64,000 nucleotides of DNA from the NCBI GenBank assembly GCA_021202635.1, contig JAJQCQ010000079.1, positions 110,607-174,606 of the forward strand, read 5' to 3'. Source of the DNA: Lachnospiraceae bacterium (lineage in GTDB: Bacteria; Bacillota; Clostridia; Lachnospirales; Lachnospiraceae). The notes under the pieces were generated by a model that had not been told where the DNA came from, ran no database searches, and saw nothing but the letters and a program-made list of their open reading frames with translations. The position numbers were made by a program, and so were the translations under genes. This document shows, in pieces, positions 26,085 through 35,828 of the stretch; the first letter of the stretch is position 1; each line of letters starts with the position of its first letter.

Positions 26085-27419
26085 TCAGGCCAGCGATCCC
26101 ATCGGATCCCACGGTTTCAGCATAATCGGCTCGCTGTCATACGCATCCAGAATCTCCTTTGAGAGATACCTTCGGTTGACAACGACCTGATACAGATACT
26201 CATCAAACCAGCGGTCGCTCATGACAAAATAGCCCTCGTTGCCGGTCTCTTCGCCCCAGCTGTTCTCTACCTGCCAGCGGTTCGGCTTTCCTTCCTCATC
26301 CAGGTTTACACCTTGAAATACCATCGCGTGCGTCATCAGACTCTGGCCGTAATCCAGCCGCTCCGCCTTCGTCATGGAAAAGGATGTCTGAAACAGATCC
26401 TCCAGCGCATAATTATCCGGGTCCAGCACACCGCTCTTGCGCTCCGAGCGTTTTCCCACGTCGCAGCCAAACCATACCGGCTCGCCGTCCTTCATCTGCG
26501 CAATGGCCGCCTTTTTCAGTTCTTCGATCGGCAGGTTCACATACCGCACCGCTCTTCCTTCCAGCACATTTCCGAGGTATTCCACTCCGTAGCTTCTGTA
26601 ATAAGGCTTATCCGCGGTCGGCGCGTTGATCAGGCTGATATAATCGCCAAGATTTAAGCCTATGTATTTCTCATAAAACGTCTTCGGTGTCAGGTTCGTG
26701 TCACGGTGGAAGTTTTTCTCCTTATCCCGATACTCAAAGTCAAAGGTCTTCGGCGGCTTGCCAAATCCGATACAGAGCATATTGTAAACCGTCTCCATCA
26801 TCGAAAACTTCATGCCGCGGAGCGTCTCTGCCGGTTTTCCTTCCGTGTAGCCGCGTCTTAACACACAGGCAAACTCGCGCAGCTTCTCGGTCAGATAGGC
26901 GTCAAGCTCCCGGGTTGAGGAAGAAACCGCGCTCTCCGGCATAGCGGACTTTGGCACCAGGCCATATTTTTCCACAAGGCTGCAGAGCATATCCCACTGT
27001 CCGCCGTCATTCTCCGGTTCAGAAAGCAGATGTGCGAGCAGACGTCCGTCCGTCGGCTCTTCCAGCGTCGAAAGAATACTCTCCAGAAAGTAGTTTGCCT
27101 TCTCCAGCTTATCATAAAAAACGGTGTAATTCTGAGACAGTTCAAAGGTCTCCATCCCGGTCTTTTTCATGACCTGCGCACGCATCACATTCAGCGCGGC
27201 AAACATCCAGCAGCGCCCGCTCTGCTTCTGGTTTGTGATTTTCCCGTGCTCCAGGCAAACAGAAAAATCATGGGTCACTTCCCGTGCCGCCTGACAATTC
27301 GTCGCCGCCGCGTTCACGCCGTTTGCCGTCACCGCATACATAGCGACCCGATTTGCACGGTCTGCGTCAAAAAGCTCCTCAAAATGGAAAAGATCTTCCG
27401 TAGTTACTGATGTGTTCAT
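26085..27419 (-). CDS. pepC: Aminopeptidase C (bleomycin hydrolase family, C1B)
   Basis: A 444-residue cytoplasmic cysteine aminopeptidase. Start at 27419 with AGGAGG upstream. The catalytic Cys70 is in NQKQSGRCW, the His in SLMTHAMVF and the Asn in VENSWGEE, the three catalytic positions of the C1B family, which assembles as a hexameric barrel and trims peptides. It lies between a TraX-like gene and recJ on the same strand, with gaps of 38 and 13 bases; co-transcription is likely but no shared role is implied. Confidence 0.93.
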   Translation of the reverse strand: MNTSVTTEDLFHFEELFDADRANRVAMYAVTANGVNAAATNCQAAREVTHDFSVCLEHGKITNQKQSGRCWMFAALNVMRAQVMKKTGMETFELSQNYTVFYDKLEKANYFLESILSTLEEPTDGRLLAHLLSEPENDGGQWDMLCSLVEKYGLVPKSAMPESAVSSSTRELDAYLTEKLREFACVLRRGYTEGKPAETLRGMKFSMMETVYNMLCIGFGKPPKTFDFEYRDKEKNFHRDTNLTPKTFYEKYIGLNLGDYISLINAPTADKPYYRSYGVEYLGNVLEGRAVRYVNLPIEELKKAAIAQMKDGEPVWFGCDVGKRSERKSGVLDPDNYALEDLFQTSFSMTKAERLDYGQSLMTHAMVFQGVNLDEEGKPNRWQVENSWGEETGNEGYFVMSDRWFDEYLYQVVVNRRYLSKEILDAYDSEPIMLKPWDPMGSLA

Positions 27420-27457
27420 TTTTCCTTTCCTCCTGATGTAAAAAAATCTCTGAACTG

Positions 27458-28192
27458 TTACAGACAAAAAACTCTCCACAAGCCCAGTATGAGCAGATGC
27501 AGCGGATAAAACAGATAGAAAAACCACTGCGAAAACACGCGCCCCTTCTCCATCCGCTTTCCGTTATACAGCCCGACAATCACAAATCCAGCCAGCGCCG
27601 GTCCGATCATCGTGCCCAGGCTGAAAAGCAGATTTCTCTGCAGCGGATCGTAACCGATGCCGTCGCAGAAATTTACCAGACCAAAAGCCAGGGTCGCGAT
27701 GACAAAAGCCTTTCGGACATCTGCCTTCTCCCCTCCGGCCCGCGCGAAAAGAATGGTAAAAAGTGGCGCCAGGATCGCCCAGTCCGAAAAAACAGACGCA
27801 GCGATGAGGGCGAAGATGGCCAGCTTCCCAAGGAACGGATTCGCGATCCGCTCCATCGCAACAAGAATCAGAAAGCATAACAGCAATGTAAAAATCATGT
27901 TCATCCCCATAAAGGAGAGCCGTCCGCCGGATGTAAACGCGAGGCAGAATGGAAGCTCCGATAGCAGCGCAAACACCGCCAGCCGGATGCCGTACTGCTT
28001 TTTCGAATGCGTGTAGTGATACCCCTCCACCAGAAAATAGCACATAACCGGTGCTGTAAAATATCCCAGGTCAATAAAAAGCTCCCGCAGAAACGTTCCT
28101 GGCAGCGGGACCACATGCGCAATGTGATTCAGCAGCATCGTAAACATGGCAATGTATTTTATGACGTCCCGATTCAGGCCTTTTTCTCTCAT
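27458..28192 (-). CDS. TraX family membrane protein
   Basis: A 244-residue protein with seven to eight hydrophobic segments. The opening MREKGLNRDVIKYIAMFTMLLNHIAH is typical of the TraX family, whose founder acetylates F-pilin; chromosomal Firmicutes members have no proven role. FLVEGYHYTHSKKQYGIRLA is a second conserved stretch. GGAGAAGAAG precedes the ATG. There are no conjugation genes nearby, so a link to conjugation is not supported here. Confidence 0.85.
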   Translation of the reverse strand: MREKGLNRDVIKYIAMFTMLLNHIAHVVPLPGTFLRELFIDLGYFTAPVMCYFLVEGYHYTHSKKQYGIRLAVFALLSELPFCLAFTSGGRLSFMGMNMIFTLLLCFLILVAMERIANPFLGKLAIFALIAASVFSDWAILAPLFTILFARAGGEKADVRKAFVIATLAFGLVNFCDGIGYDPLQRNLLFSLGTMIGPALAGFVIVGLYNGKRMEKGRVFSQWFFYLFYPLHLLILGLWRVFCL

Positions 28193-28310
28193 CGCTTCTT
28201 CTCCGATCTCCGTCTTTTCACAACCGAAGCACTCTCACGCTATGGTTCTGAATAGTCTTTCCCTTATCTTTATTCTCTCTGCCAGCCTTTTGGCGCTTTC
28301 CCGTTAAAGC

Positions 28311-30371
28311 TCACCCGCAGGATGTGTCATCCCCTTCCAGCAGCAGCACTCCCTTTGGCGCTACAGAAACCTTCTCCCCCTTTTTCAGAACCTGATCACT
28401 CAGAAGCTCCGTCCGCTCAGAGGGAAGCGTAATTTCCGCCGCCTCGTCCGTATGGTTCAGCACATACAGAATGCTTTTCCCATGCGCGAAGCGCTCGGTA
28501 GCCTCAATGCCTGCCGATGGCTGCTCTTTCCCCCAGGAAACCGCATCCGCTTCCAGCACCGGACGCACGCCCTTTTCTTCCATCCGCTCACGCAAAAACC
28601 GGCGATAGAAGTCATCGGAAAGCCGGGTCGCGACATAATATGCCTTCCCCTCACCATACGAATGCACCGTCAGCGCCGGGAAGCCTGCATAAAAATCCTT
28701 TTCATAGACAGAGAGAGTCTCGGCTCCTTCCGTGTGCAGAATATCGCAGAGCAGCCGCGTCGGATAAGACACACCTTCATAGGTCATCTGATTGCTCGCA
28801 TCCGGCGGCAGAGCATCGATCTCTTCCACCCAGAGACCAAGGATATCGCGCAGGCGGCCCGGATATCCGCCGGTAATCACGAGGTCATGCTCATCCACAA
28901 TTCCGCTGAAAAAGGTGGTAATGAATGTACCTCCCTCCCGCACAAAGCTGCGGATTTTTTCATCATACCCGGTCTTTGTCATATAAAGCACCGGGGCGAT
29001 CACGACTTCATACGGGGACAGCGCGTCCTCTTCACTGATCAGGTCAGCCGCGTAATTCTGTTCTGCCAATGCACGGTACCAGAGAAAGACTTCATCCAGA
29101 TAATGCAGGTCTGTGCTGGGTCCCGCGGAATACTCCAGCGCCCACCAGTTGTCCCAGTCGAACACAATCGCCGCCTTCGCGCGGCTCCTGCCGCCAAGGG
29201 TGTGCGTTCCCAGCTTTTTCAGTTCTTCACCAAGCGCCGCGATTTCCCGGAAGACTCTCGTATTTTCATTTCCAACATGGTCAATGACCGCACCGTGATA
29301 CTTTTCACACGCGCCAATGCTTCTTCGCATCTGGAAAAACATCACGGTATCCGCCCCATGCGCCACCGCCTGATAGCTCCAGAGACGCATCACGCCCGGG
29401 CGCTTCAGCGCACAGCAGGAAAGCCAGTTTGAGACACTGGGCGTCTGCTCCATCAGTGCAAATGGCATCCCACCCTTAAGAGAGCGCATCAGGTCATGGC
29501 TCATCGCGGTGCGTGCGTAGGGAACACCATTTTCCGGATAATTATCCCAGGAAACAAAATCCATGGATTTCGCCCACTTCTGGTAATCCAGCGGCTTATA
29601 AGTGCCCATCAGATTCGTCGTAATCTTCGCATCCGGGACGTAAGCACGAATCGCCGCTGCCTCCGCCTCATAGCAGGCCAGCATACTGTCGGAATTAAAG
29701 CGGCTGTAGTCCAGCGAAATGCCCTGGAAATTCGTCCTCGTCTCCGCAAAATGCTCGCTTCGCAGATCCGGCGCCACAATCTCATCCCAGTCATAAAAGG
29801 TGTGCCCCCAGAAAGCCGTATCCCAGGCGCGGTTGACTTCCTCAATCGACCCATATTTCTTTTTCAGCCAGATACGAAACGCCTTTTCACAATTTTCACA
29901 GTAGCACGCCCCGCCATACTCGTTCGAAACATGCCAGGCTGCAATGCTCCTGCGCTGCCCATAGCGTTTCGCAAGCTCCCCCGCCAGGCGCACCGAATAT
30001 TTCTGATAAGTCGGACTGTTCGGGCAGGAATTGTGGCGGCTGCCAAATTTTCGTTTCTTCCCGTCGAACTCCACCCGCAGGACATCCGGATACCGTTTCG
30101 CCATCCACGCCGGGTGTGCTGCCGTAGATGTGGCGAAGCAAACCTTCAGGCCATTTTCCTCCACCAGGTCCATGATCCGGTCCAGCCTGGAAAAATCGTA
30201 TACCTCCTCCGACGGCTGCAGCGCCGCCCAGGAAAACACATTCAGTGTAACAATATCGATTCCCGCCAGGCGAAACAGGCGCATATCCTCCGCCCAGACA
30301 TCCTCCGGCCACTGCTCCGGATTATAATCGCCGCCATAAGGAATTTTCTGAATTCTGCTGTCATTTATCAT
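28311..30371 (-). CDS. Beta-galactosidase, glycoside hydrolase family 42
   Basis: A 686-residue GH42 enzyme that hydrolyses terminal beta-galactosides in the cytoplasm. The acid/base Glu151 is in WHVSNEYGG and the nucleophile Glu308 in ALMEQTPS. Cys116 and the cluster CYCENC (156-161) match the zinc site of the family. Trimerisation and C-terminal beta-sandwich domains follow. Start at 30371 (GAGGAG upstream); this ATG overlaps the stop of the folate enzyme gene by 11 bases, so translation may be coupled. No transporter or regulator of galactosides is adjacent. Confidence 0.93.
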   Translation of the reverse strand: MINDSRIQKIPYGGDYNPEQWPEDVWAEDMRLFRLAGIDIVTLNVFSWAALQPSEEVYDFSRLDRIMDLVEENGLKVCFATSTAAHPAWMAKRYPDVLRVEFDGKKRKFGSRHNSCPNSPTYQKYSVRLAGELAKRYGQRRSIAAWHVSNEYGGACYCENCEKAFRIWLKKKYGSIEEVNRAWDTAFWGHTFYDWDEIVAPDLRSEHFAETRTNFQGISLDYSRFNSDSMLACYEAEAAAIRAYVPDAKITTNLMGTYKPLDYQKWAKSMDFVSWDNYPENGVPYARTAMSHDLMRSLKGGMPFALMEQTPSVSNWLSCCALKRPGVMRLWSYQAVAHGADTVMFFQMRRSIGACEKYHGAVIDHVGNENTRVFREIAALGEELKKLGTHTLGGRSRAKAAIVFDWDNWWALEYSAGPSTDLHYLDEVFLWYRALAEQNYAADLISEEDALSPYEVVIAPVLYMTKTGYDEKIRSFVREGGTFITTFFSGIVDEHDLVITGGYPGRLRDILGLWVEEIDALPPDASNQMTYEGVSYPTRLLCDILHTEGAETLSVYEKDFYAGFPALTVHSYGEGKAYYVATRLSDDFYRRFLRERMEEKGVRPVLEADAVSWGKEQPSAGIEATERFAHGKSILYVLNHTDEAAEITLPSERTELLSDQVLKKGEKVSVAPKGVLLLEGDDTSCG

Positions 30372-30960
30372 TTGTTTTCTCCTCAACATTTCCGTTGTTT
30401 TCCCTGCCAGACAAAACACGGCTCTCCGTCACCAGCACCATCGGGCGGATATCCTCCGGCCGTGTCGGCACCTCATCCACAATCTGAAAATCAAAAGCCA
30501 GAGCCACCGTCACATGCCCCGGATGCGCCGCCAGATAGCCGTCATAAAATCCTTTCCCGTAGCCACAGCGGTTCCGCAAAAGGTCAAACCCCACGCCCGG
30601 GACAATCAGAAGCGCCCGCTCCGCCGCAGCTCCCATGGCAGGCCGCTCCTGCACCGGCTCCGGCACATGAAAATAGCCATCCTCCACATCGTCATAAGAA
30701 GAAATATAATAATAGCTCATATTCTCCCCTTCAACCTTCGGAGCAGCCACCTTCTTTCCCAGACGCCATGCCGCCTCAATCAGAGGCTTCGTAGAAACCT
30801 CCCCCTTGCAGTCCATATAGACAAATACCTCATCCGCCGCCCGGAACTCCGGCATCGCCAGCACCGCCGCGCAGATTTTCTCACTTTTTTCTTTTAAAAC
30901 GGCCTCGGACAATTCCCGACGCCGTTCCTTTACCATATTTCTAATTTCCTTTTTTTCCAT
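30361..30960 (-). CDS. 5-formyltetrahydrofolate cyclo-ligase
   Basis: A 199-residue ATP-dependent enzyme that returns 5-formyl-THF to the one-carbon pool. It has the basic N-terminus (EIRNMVKERRRELSEAVLKEKS) and the LLIVPGVGFDLLRNRCGYGKGFYD core, where GYGKGFYD is the family signature. Start at 30960 (a moderate GGTGAG site); the DUF896 gene upstream overlaps it by 20 bases and the GH42 gene downstream by 11. All three are probably on one transcript. Confidence 0.92.
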   Translation of the reverse strand: MEKKEIRNMVKERRRELSEAVLKEKSEKICAAVLAMPEFRAADEVFVYMDCKGEVSTKPLIEAAWRLGKKVAAPKVEGENMSYYYISSYDDVEDGYFHVPEPVQERPAMGAAAERALLIVPGVGFDLLRNRCGYGKGFYDGYLAAHPGHVTVALAFDFQIVDEVPTRPEDIRPMVLVTESRVLSGRENNGNVEEKTNDK

Positions 30961-31159
30961 ATTTCTCACCCAGGTTTTCAATCGAACCGTCCGGATTCAC
31001 CACGTCTATATTATCCAGCTGCCCCCGCAGATTCCTGCGAACCGCCTCAATATACTCCTGCCGGAGCAGGGCCTGTTCCCTTCGTTCCGCCTCCGTCAGT
31101 CCCTCTGCCTTCGCCCGCCGGGCCAGCTCATTAATGCGCTGCAGTTTGCTTGGATCCAT
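30941..31159 (-). CDS. DUF896 (UPF0291/YnzC-like) small protein
   Basis: A 72-residue protein with the two-helix N-terminal pattern of DUF896 (INELARRAKAEGLTEAERREQ, then RQEYIEAVRRNLRGQLDNI) and the VVNPDGS tail. In B. subtilis, YnzC/YneB-region genes are SOS-linked, but no LexA box is visible here. It overlaps the downstream folate gene by 20 bases. The function is unknown. Confidence 0.88.
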   Translation of the reverse strand: MDPSKLQRINELARRAKAEGLTEAERREQALLRQEYIEAVRRNLRGQLDNIDVVNPDGSIENLGEKYGKKGN

Positions 31160-31239
31160 ATCAACCGTTCCTTTCCCACCGAATTATCTTTTTTAGTAAC
31201 ATTTCAAACCAAAGTGGAACGGAGACGTCCCCCGCTCCT

Positions 31240-32898
31240 CTATCGAAGCAGTCCCAGCTTCCGCAGGAAGCGGATCATCACCGTTCCCTTGGGCATAGCC
31301 GCAATCTCCTCCTGGGTCACTCCGTGAAAGGATACCATCCCGATCCCGTAAACCGCCACTCCGGCGATTACCGCGATGAAGGTGGATACCGTATTGCCCA
31401 AAAATGTGTGAACCGCCGCATACACCAGGTAGGCGGCCGCCGCCATGATCACAGAAACAATTGCCGGCACCACGAATGTGCGATAAATCTCCTGCCGGTA
31501 ATTCAGAAACCTGGCGATGGAGAACGCATTCAGGATACTGATCAGAACTGCAAAAATAATATTCGCGATCACCACAGAATAAATATTCAGATTAAAGGAT
31601 GTCAGCAGGACATACAGCGCAATCAGATGAACCACCAGCGCAATGCAGCAATGAACCAACGGCTGCCTCATCCGCCCAAGTCCCTGCAGAATTCCGGTTG
31701 ACAGCGTAGAAAGCGCGTAAAATACAATCATCAGCGCGCCAGCCTGCATAATTCCGACGGAAAGCGGCGTTCCCGTCTCGTTTGTGAAAAGCATGGTAAT
31801 AATCGGCTCCGCCAACGCCGCCATACCCGCCGCGCAGGGAATCGTAAGGAACATGGTAAAACGGATGGAGGAACTGACCTTTCGGCGCGCGTCCGCCTTG
31901 TCCCGTTTTTCCATCGCCGCAGTCAGGCTTGGTACAACCGAGGGCGACAGGCTGGATGCTAGGGCCAGCGGCACATTCATCAGCACCCGGAACTGTCCGG
32001 AATAGATGCCCCAGATGGTTGTCGCCTGTTCCTCGCTGTATCCCTGACGCTGTAAAATATTGCTGAACACGCCCAGGTCAAGCACATTGGTAATATTATA
32101 GACAACCGTACTTAAGATCACCGGGAGGATCGTGACAATCAGCTCCCGGTAAATATCCGCAGAGGATTCCCGGACCCCCGTATGGTCCTTGCGCATCCGC
32201 GTACGCATGGACTTCGCCTGCGCCAGATAGATCGCCATCATGATCATCAGCGCTACCGTAATACTGGCCACCGTACCAAAAGTAGCGCCGGCCGCGCCCC
32301 AGGCAGGAGCCAGAGAGGCATTTCCCTGGGAAGCCGCCAGACTCTCGCCGTAGCTGTACATGATATTCGCGCATACCAGGCTTATGACCGCGTTTACAAT
32401 CTGCTCAATCACCTGAGAAAAGGCGGTCGGAACCATGGTGCCATATCCCTGAAAATAACCGCGAAAGGTACCCAGAATTGCAGAGATAAAAATGGCCGGT
32501 GCGAGGACGCGCAGACCATATACCGCCAGGTCCATCGACATCAGGTATTTTGTAATGAATCCGGCGCACACATAGGTGACCAGCGCAATGGAACCGCCCA
32601 GAAGCATGGAAAACCGCACCGCGCATAAAAAGACACGGTGCGCATTTCGGTATTCTCCCCGATGCACTCTGGCCGACACCAGCCTGGACACTGCCAGAGG
32701 CATGTTAAAGCAGGAAACCATCAGGAGAATCGCGTAGACCTCATTTGCGGTGGAATAATATCCGTTGCCCTGGTTTCCCAGAATATTCTGGAGCGGCACA
32801 CGATAAAGCATCCCGATCACTTTCGCGAGAATCGCCGCCCCTGCAAGGATGGAACCCTGCACCAGGAAACCATTTCCACTTTTGTTCTTTTCTTTCAC
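31240..32898 (-). CDS. MATE/MurJ-like polysaccharide flippase (SpoVB family)
   Basis: A 552-residue protein with about 14 hydrophobic segments. The opening LVQGSILAGAAILAKVIGMLYRVPL and the central EQATTIWGIYSGQFRVLMNVP segment are typical of the SpoVB/YtgP group, which moves lipid-linked envelope precursors; SpoVB itself acts in spore cortex synthesis. The start is GTG, with AGAGGT upstream. It lies directly behind the DUF3048 gene, only 11 bases after its stop. Whether it is the sporulation protein or a housekeeping paralogue cannot be told. Confidence 0.87.
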   Translation of the reverse strand: MKEKNKSGNGFLVQGSILAGAAILAKVIGMLYRVPLQNILGNQGNGYYSTANEVYAILLMVSCFNMPLAVSRLVSARVHRGEYRNAHRVFLCAVRFSMLLGGSIALVTYVCAGFITKYLMSMDLAVYGLRVLAPAIFISAILGTFRGYFQGYGTMVPTAFSQVIEQIVNAVISLVCANIMYSYGESLAASQGNASLAPAWGAAGATFGTVASITVALMIMMAIYLAQAKSMRTRMRKDHTGVRESSADIYRELIVTILPVILSTVVYNITNVLDLGVFSNILQRQGYSEEQATTIWGIYSGQFRVLMNVPLALASSLSPSVVPSLTAAMEKRDKADARRKVSSSIRFTMFLTIPCAAGMAALAEPIITMLFTNETGTPLSVGIMQAGALMIVFYALSTLSTGILQGLGRMRQPLVHCCIALVVHLIALYVLLTSFNLNIYSVVIANIIFAVLISILNAFSIARFLNYRQEIYRTFVVPAIVSVIMAAAAYLVYAAVHTFLGNTVSTFIAVIAGVAVYGIGMVSFHGVTQEEIAAMPKGTVMIRFLRKLGLLR

Positions 32899-32909
32899 GG
32901 CCTGACCTC

Positions 32910-34025
32910 TTATCCCTCAATGGAAACTGCATCTGTATTGGAATTCAGAATAATGCATACCCAGGTTTTCCCCTGATTTAAAGTGATCTCATTGCCCTCC
33001 GTGTCATAATAATGCGTTACGCCAAAATTGCCGGATGCGTACGGATCGGAAGAGCTGTCATCCTTCGACCAGGTGATATCGATCGCCTTCCCCTGCGTGA
33101 TATATTTTCCGGAACCGCCGGAATACGTATTGATACTGAGGTAACCATTCTCGTCCAGTACCGAAGAGGAACAATACTGGAAAATAATATTGCTGTAGGT
33201 AAGCGCTTTTTCCGTCAGATAATCCGTCTGCACATCTCCGTACTGATATCTGGTGTATTTCCCTGTCTCTGAATCATACACAAAATAGGCATTGTTATAG
33301 GAATAGCCGGGATACACCGTGATCGCATCCTCCCCGTTCTCCAGCGTCACGATCTCCCCGTCGTCCGCAAACTGGTAATGCCCGCTGGCCAGATATTCCT
33401 CCGAATAGTCGGTGGAAATGCCCTTGTACGCAATGCCTGCCTGAATCATTTCATAATTGGTAAAGACATTGTGCGGAGCCTCAAAATCTGTCGACCGGTA
33501 ATATACGATATCGCCCTCTCCGGAATAGCTGAGGCCATTATCCCCCATGCCGCTTAAACGCACCGTATCCGACAGGTTCAGCACATTGACCGCGTACACC
33601 GCTTCTCCGTAATGCATATAGATCGCCTCAAACTCGCGCGCAAAATAAACAAAATATTCCCGGCAGCTGCGAACGGAACCAATGCGCTCAATATCCTGGT
33701 AATCCTCCAGAATCCCCAGAAGCCGAGTAATGTTCCCTTCTACCGGTGCCTCATAGACAATCTCCGCATTGCTGATTCCGGACTGCGGAAGAGCCTCCTC
33801 AATATTATTAAACATCACTGCGATCGGAATTGAGCGTCCGATAGATTCCGGAACCAGCTTCCCCGTCAGAAAGCTTCTGACCATCTCATCGACAGCTTCC
33901 GTCTCCGTAGCGCTCTCCGCAGCGGCCTCTGCCTCTTCTGCGAATCCATGCGTTCCCATCGCCATCGTGCCGATCATAACCGCTGCGGTCATGAATCCGG
34001 CCAATAATTTTTTTCTGTTCATCAT
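32910..34025 (-). CDS. DUF3048 domain protein (YerB-like), exported
   Basis: A 371-residue protein with an N-terminal signal (KKLLAGFMTAAVMIG) but no lipobox Cys. The DUF3048 domain covers about 50-360, marked by RPIAVMFNN-like (IPIAVMFNNIEEALPQSGIS), RIGSVRSCREYFVYFA and the C-terminal GNFGVTHYYDTEGNEI. Function is unknown; B. subtilis YerB is a surface lipoprotein. The acidic Ala/Glu-rich stretch after the signal is unusual. It lies between ybeY and the flippase on one strand. Confidence 0.88.
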   Translation of the reverse strand: MMNRKKLLAGFMTAAVMIGTMAMGTHGFAEEAEAAAESATETEAVDEMVRSFLTGKLVPESIGRSIPIAVMFNNIEEALPQSGISNAEIVYEAPVEGNITRLLGILEDYQDIERIGSVRSCREYFVYFAREFEAIYMHYGEAVYAVNVLNLSDTVRLSGMGDNGLSYSGEGDIVYYRSTDFEAPHNVFTNYEMIQAGIAYKGISTDYSEEYLASGHYQFADDGEIVTLENGEDAITVYPGYSYNNAYFVYDSETGKYTRYQYGDVQTDYLTEKALTYSNIIFQYCSSSVLDENGYLSINTYSGGSGKYITQGKAIDITWSKDDSSSDPYASGNFGVTHYYDTEGNEITLNQGKTWVCIILNSNTDAVSIEG

Positions 34026-34143
34026 CTATATCCCCCTGTTCTGTTCCGTTTCATTCTTTCATCCAGGCAAAAATGATCTGCTGCAAAACACGATCCTTCC
34101 CGCACCAGGCTGATTGCTGCCATTGCAGCTGAAGCTGCTTCCT

Positions 34144-34641
34144 CTACCGGAATATCTGCAGAGTATCCAGAATCTCTCTCTGCATCTGCTCCATCTGCGC
34201 CGCATCGCTCTCTGTCATGTGATCATAGCCAAACAGGTGCAACATGCTGTGTGTGATCAGGAACGCGTACTCTCTGGTCACGGAATGTCCGTATGCAGCG
34301 GCCTGTTCCAGTACCTTATCTGCGGAAATCACGATATCGCCCAAAAGCAGTTCCCCGCTCTCGGGATCAAAATAATCATCCCCGTCCTCCTCAAGCCAGT
34401 CAAACTCGCCCGGTGTCTCAAAATCAACCATCGGGAAGGAAAGCACATCCGTCGGCCGGTCAATCTGGCGGTGTTCCAGGTTTAGCCGGCGAATTTCCTC
34501 ATTGTCCGTGATCAGCAGCCCTACACTCGACTCATATGGGCACTTCATATAATCCAGGCTTCCTTCCACCACCCGCTCCGCAATCGCGTACAGGTCGATG
34601 TCAAGCTTTCCCTCACATTCATTTTCAAAATCAATTGTCAT
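34144..34641 (-). CDS. ybeY: Endoribonuclease YbeY (16S rRNA maturation)
   Basis: A 165-residue metalloprotein with zinc ligands His131, His135 and His141 in HSMLHLFGYDH and the RPTDVLSFP motif at 62-70. It acts in rRNA processing and ribosome quality control. AGGAGG precedes the ATG. It follows phoH, as in many Firmicutes, although the usual downstream dgk-cdd-era genes are not here. Confidence 0.95.
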   Translation of the reverse strand: MTIDFENECEGKLDIDLYAIAERVVEGSLDYMKCPYESSVGLLITDNEEIRRLNLEHRQIDRPTDVLSFPMVDFETPGEFDWLEEDGDDYFDPESGELLLGDIVISADKVLEQAAAYGHSVTREYAFLITHSMLHLFGYDHMTESDAAQMEQMQREILDTLQIFR

Positions 34642-34732
34642 GAAAACCTCCTCTCGTCAGCGCCAGCCGTCTCTCTGGCATGGGCTGTCGCTCCGGAATA
34701 CCGGATCGGAACAGGGAAGTCCTGCTTATCGT

Positions 34733-35755
34733 TCACCGTTTCTCTCCGGTATGCCCCATCCGGCCCTCCGCGCGGGACTTTGCCTGCGCACGCCGCTGCT
34801 CCCGCTCCTCATATTCCTCATAAGCGTTTACAATCCGCTGCACCAGCGGATGACGAACCACATCCTGACTGGTCAGCGTACAAAAACTGATTCCTTCCAC
34901 CTTACTCAGCACCCTGACCGCAACGTCCAGACCGGAGGGCGCACCGGGCGGCAGATCCTTCTGTGTACGATCCCCCGTCACGATTACCTTCGATCCAAAG
35001 CCAATCCTCGTCAGAAACATCTTCATCTGTGCCGGGGAAGTGTTCTGTGCTTCATCCAGAATGATGTAAGCATTATCGAGCGTCCGCCCGCGCATATACG
35101 CCAGCGGAGCTACTTCGATCAGGCCCTTTTCCATATTCTTCGTAAAGCTGTCCGCTCCCATAATCTGATAAAGTGCGTCATACAGAGGGCGAAGGTAAGG
35201 GTCTACCTTGCTCTGCAGATCGCCAGGCAGGAAACCAAGCTTTTCCCCCGCCTCAATCGCCGGGCGTGTCAGAATAATGCGGCTGACCTCCTCGCTCTTG
35301 AAGGCGGCAATCGCCATTGCCATCGCCAGATAGGTTTTTCCGGTACCGGCCGGCCCGATGCCGAACACAATCATATTTTTGCGAATTTCATCCACGTAAT
35401 TCTTCTGACCGAGTGTCTTCGGCTTAATTGGCCTGCCATTGATTGTATGGCAGATACAGTCATTATCCATCTCTATCATGGAGGACGTTTTCCCATCCAT
35501 GGAGAGCGCAATCGCGTAATCGACGTTCTGCTCGGTAATCACATTGCCGCGCTGTGAGAGCTCACTCAGATTATCAAATACCTCGCCGGCGCGGGCAATC
35601 GCATCCGGGCCTCCGATCACCCGGATCCCGTCATCCCGAACCAGCACGGTCACATGAAGCGCCCACTCTACTTTTTTGATATTTTTATCAAACTGACCGA
35701 AAACATTTGTTTCATGTCCGGCCGGTACAGTGAGAGTTCTTTCTGACATACTCAT
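34733..35755 (-). CDS. PhoH family P-loop ATPase
   Basis: About 340 residues from the ATG at 35755 (a second ATG at 35749 gives MSERTLTV). GGAGG lies about 13 bases upstream, rather far. The longer frame to 35866 would overlap yqfD. The protein has a KH-like N-terminal region, then the NTPase domain with GPAGTGKTYL and Walker B ILDEAQNT, and TGDRTQ near the end. It is probably an RNA helicase or nuclease partner; its genetic link with ybeY is widespread. The repeat CCTTCACAGTTAC at 35820 marks the yqfD end upstream. Confidence 0.93.
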   Translation of the reverse strand: MSMSERTLTVPAGHETNVFGQFDKNIKKVEWALHVTVLVRDDGIRVIGGPDAIARAGEVFDNLSELSQRGNVITEQNVDYAIALSMDGKTSSMIEMDNDCICHTINGRPIKPKTLGQKNYVDEIRKNMIVFGIGPAGTGKTYLAMAMAIAAFKSEEVSRIILTRPAIEAGEKLGFLPGDLQSKVDPYLRPLYDALYQIMGADSFTKNMEKGLIEVAPLAYMRGRTLDNAYIILDEAQNTSPAQMKMFLTRIGFGSKVIVTGDRTQKDLPPGAPSGLDVAVRVLSKVEGISFCTLTSQDVVRHPLVQRIVNAYEEYEEREQRRAQAKSRAEGRMGHTGEKR

Positions 35756-35828
35756 CCTGATGGTTCTTCCTCCTGCATTTTCTGTCCTGCGTCCACCGAT
35801 GCCGCGCAACTGTTCCGATCCTTCACAG

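Noticed and set aside
27458..28192. Conjugative element suggested by the TraX-like gene
   Set aside because: No relaxase, coupling protein, mating channel or integrase is present; TraX homologues are common chromosomal genes in Firmicutes.
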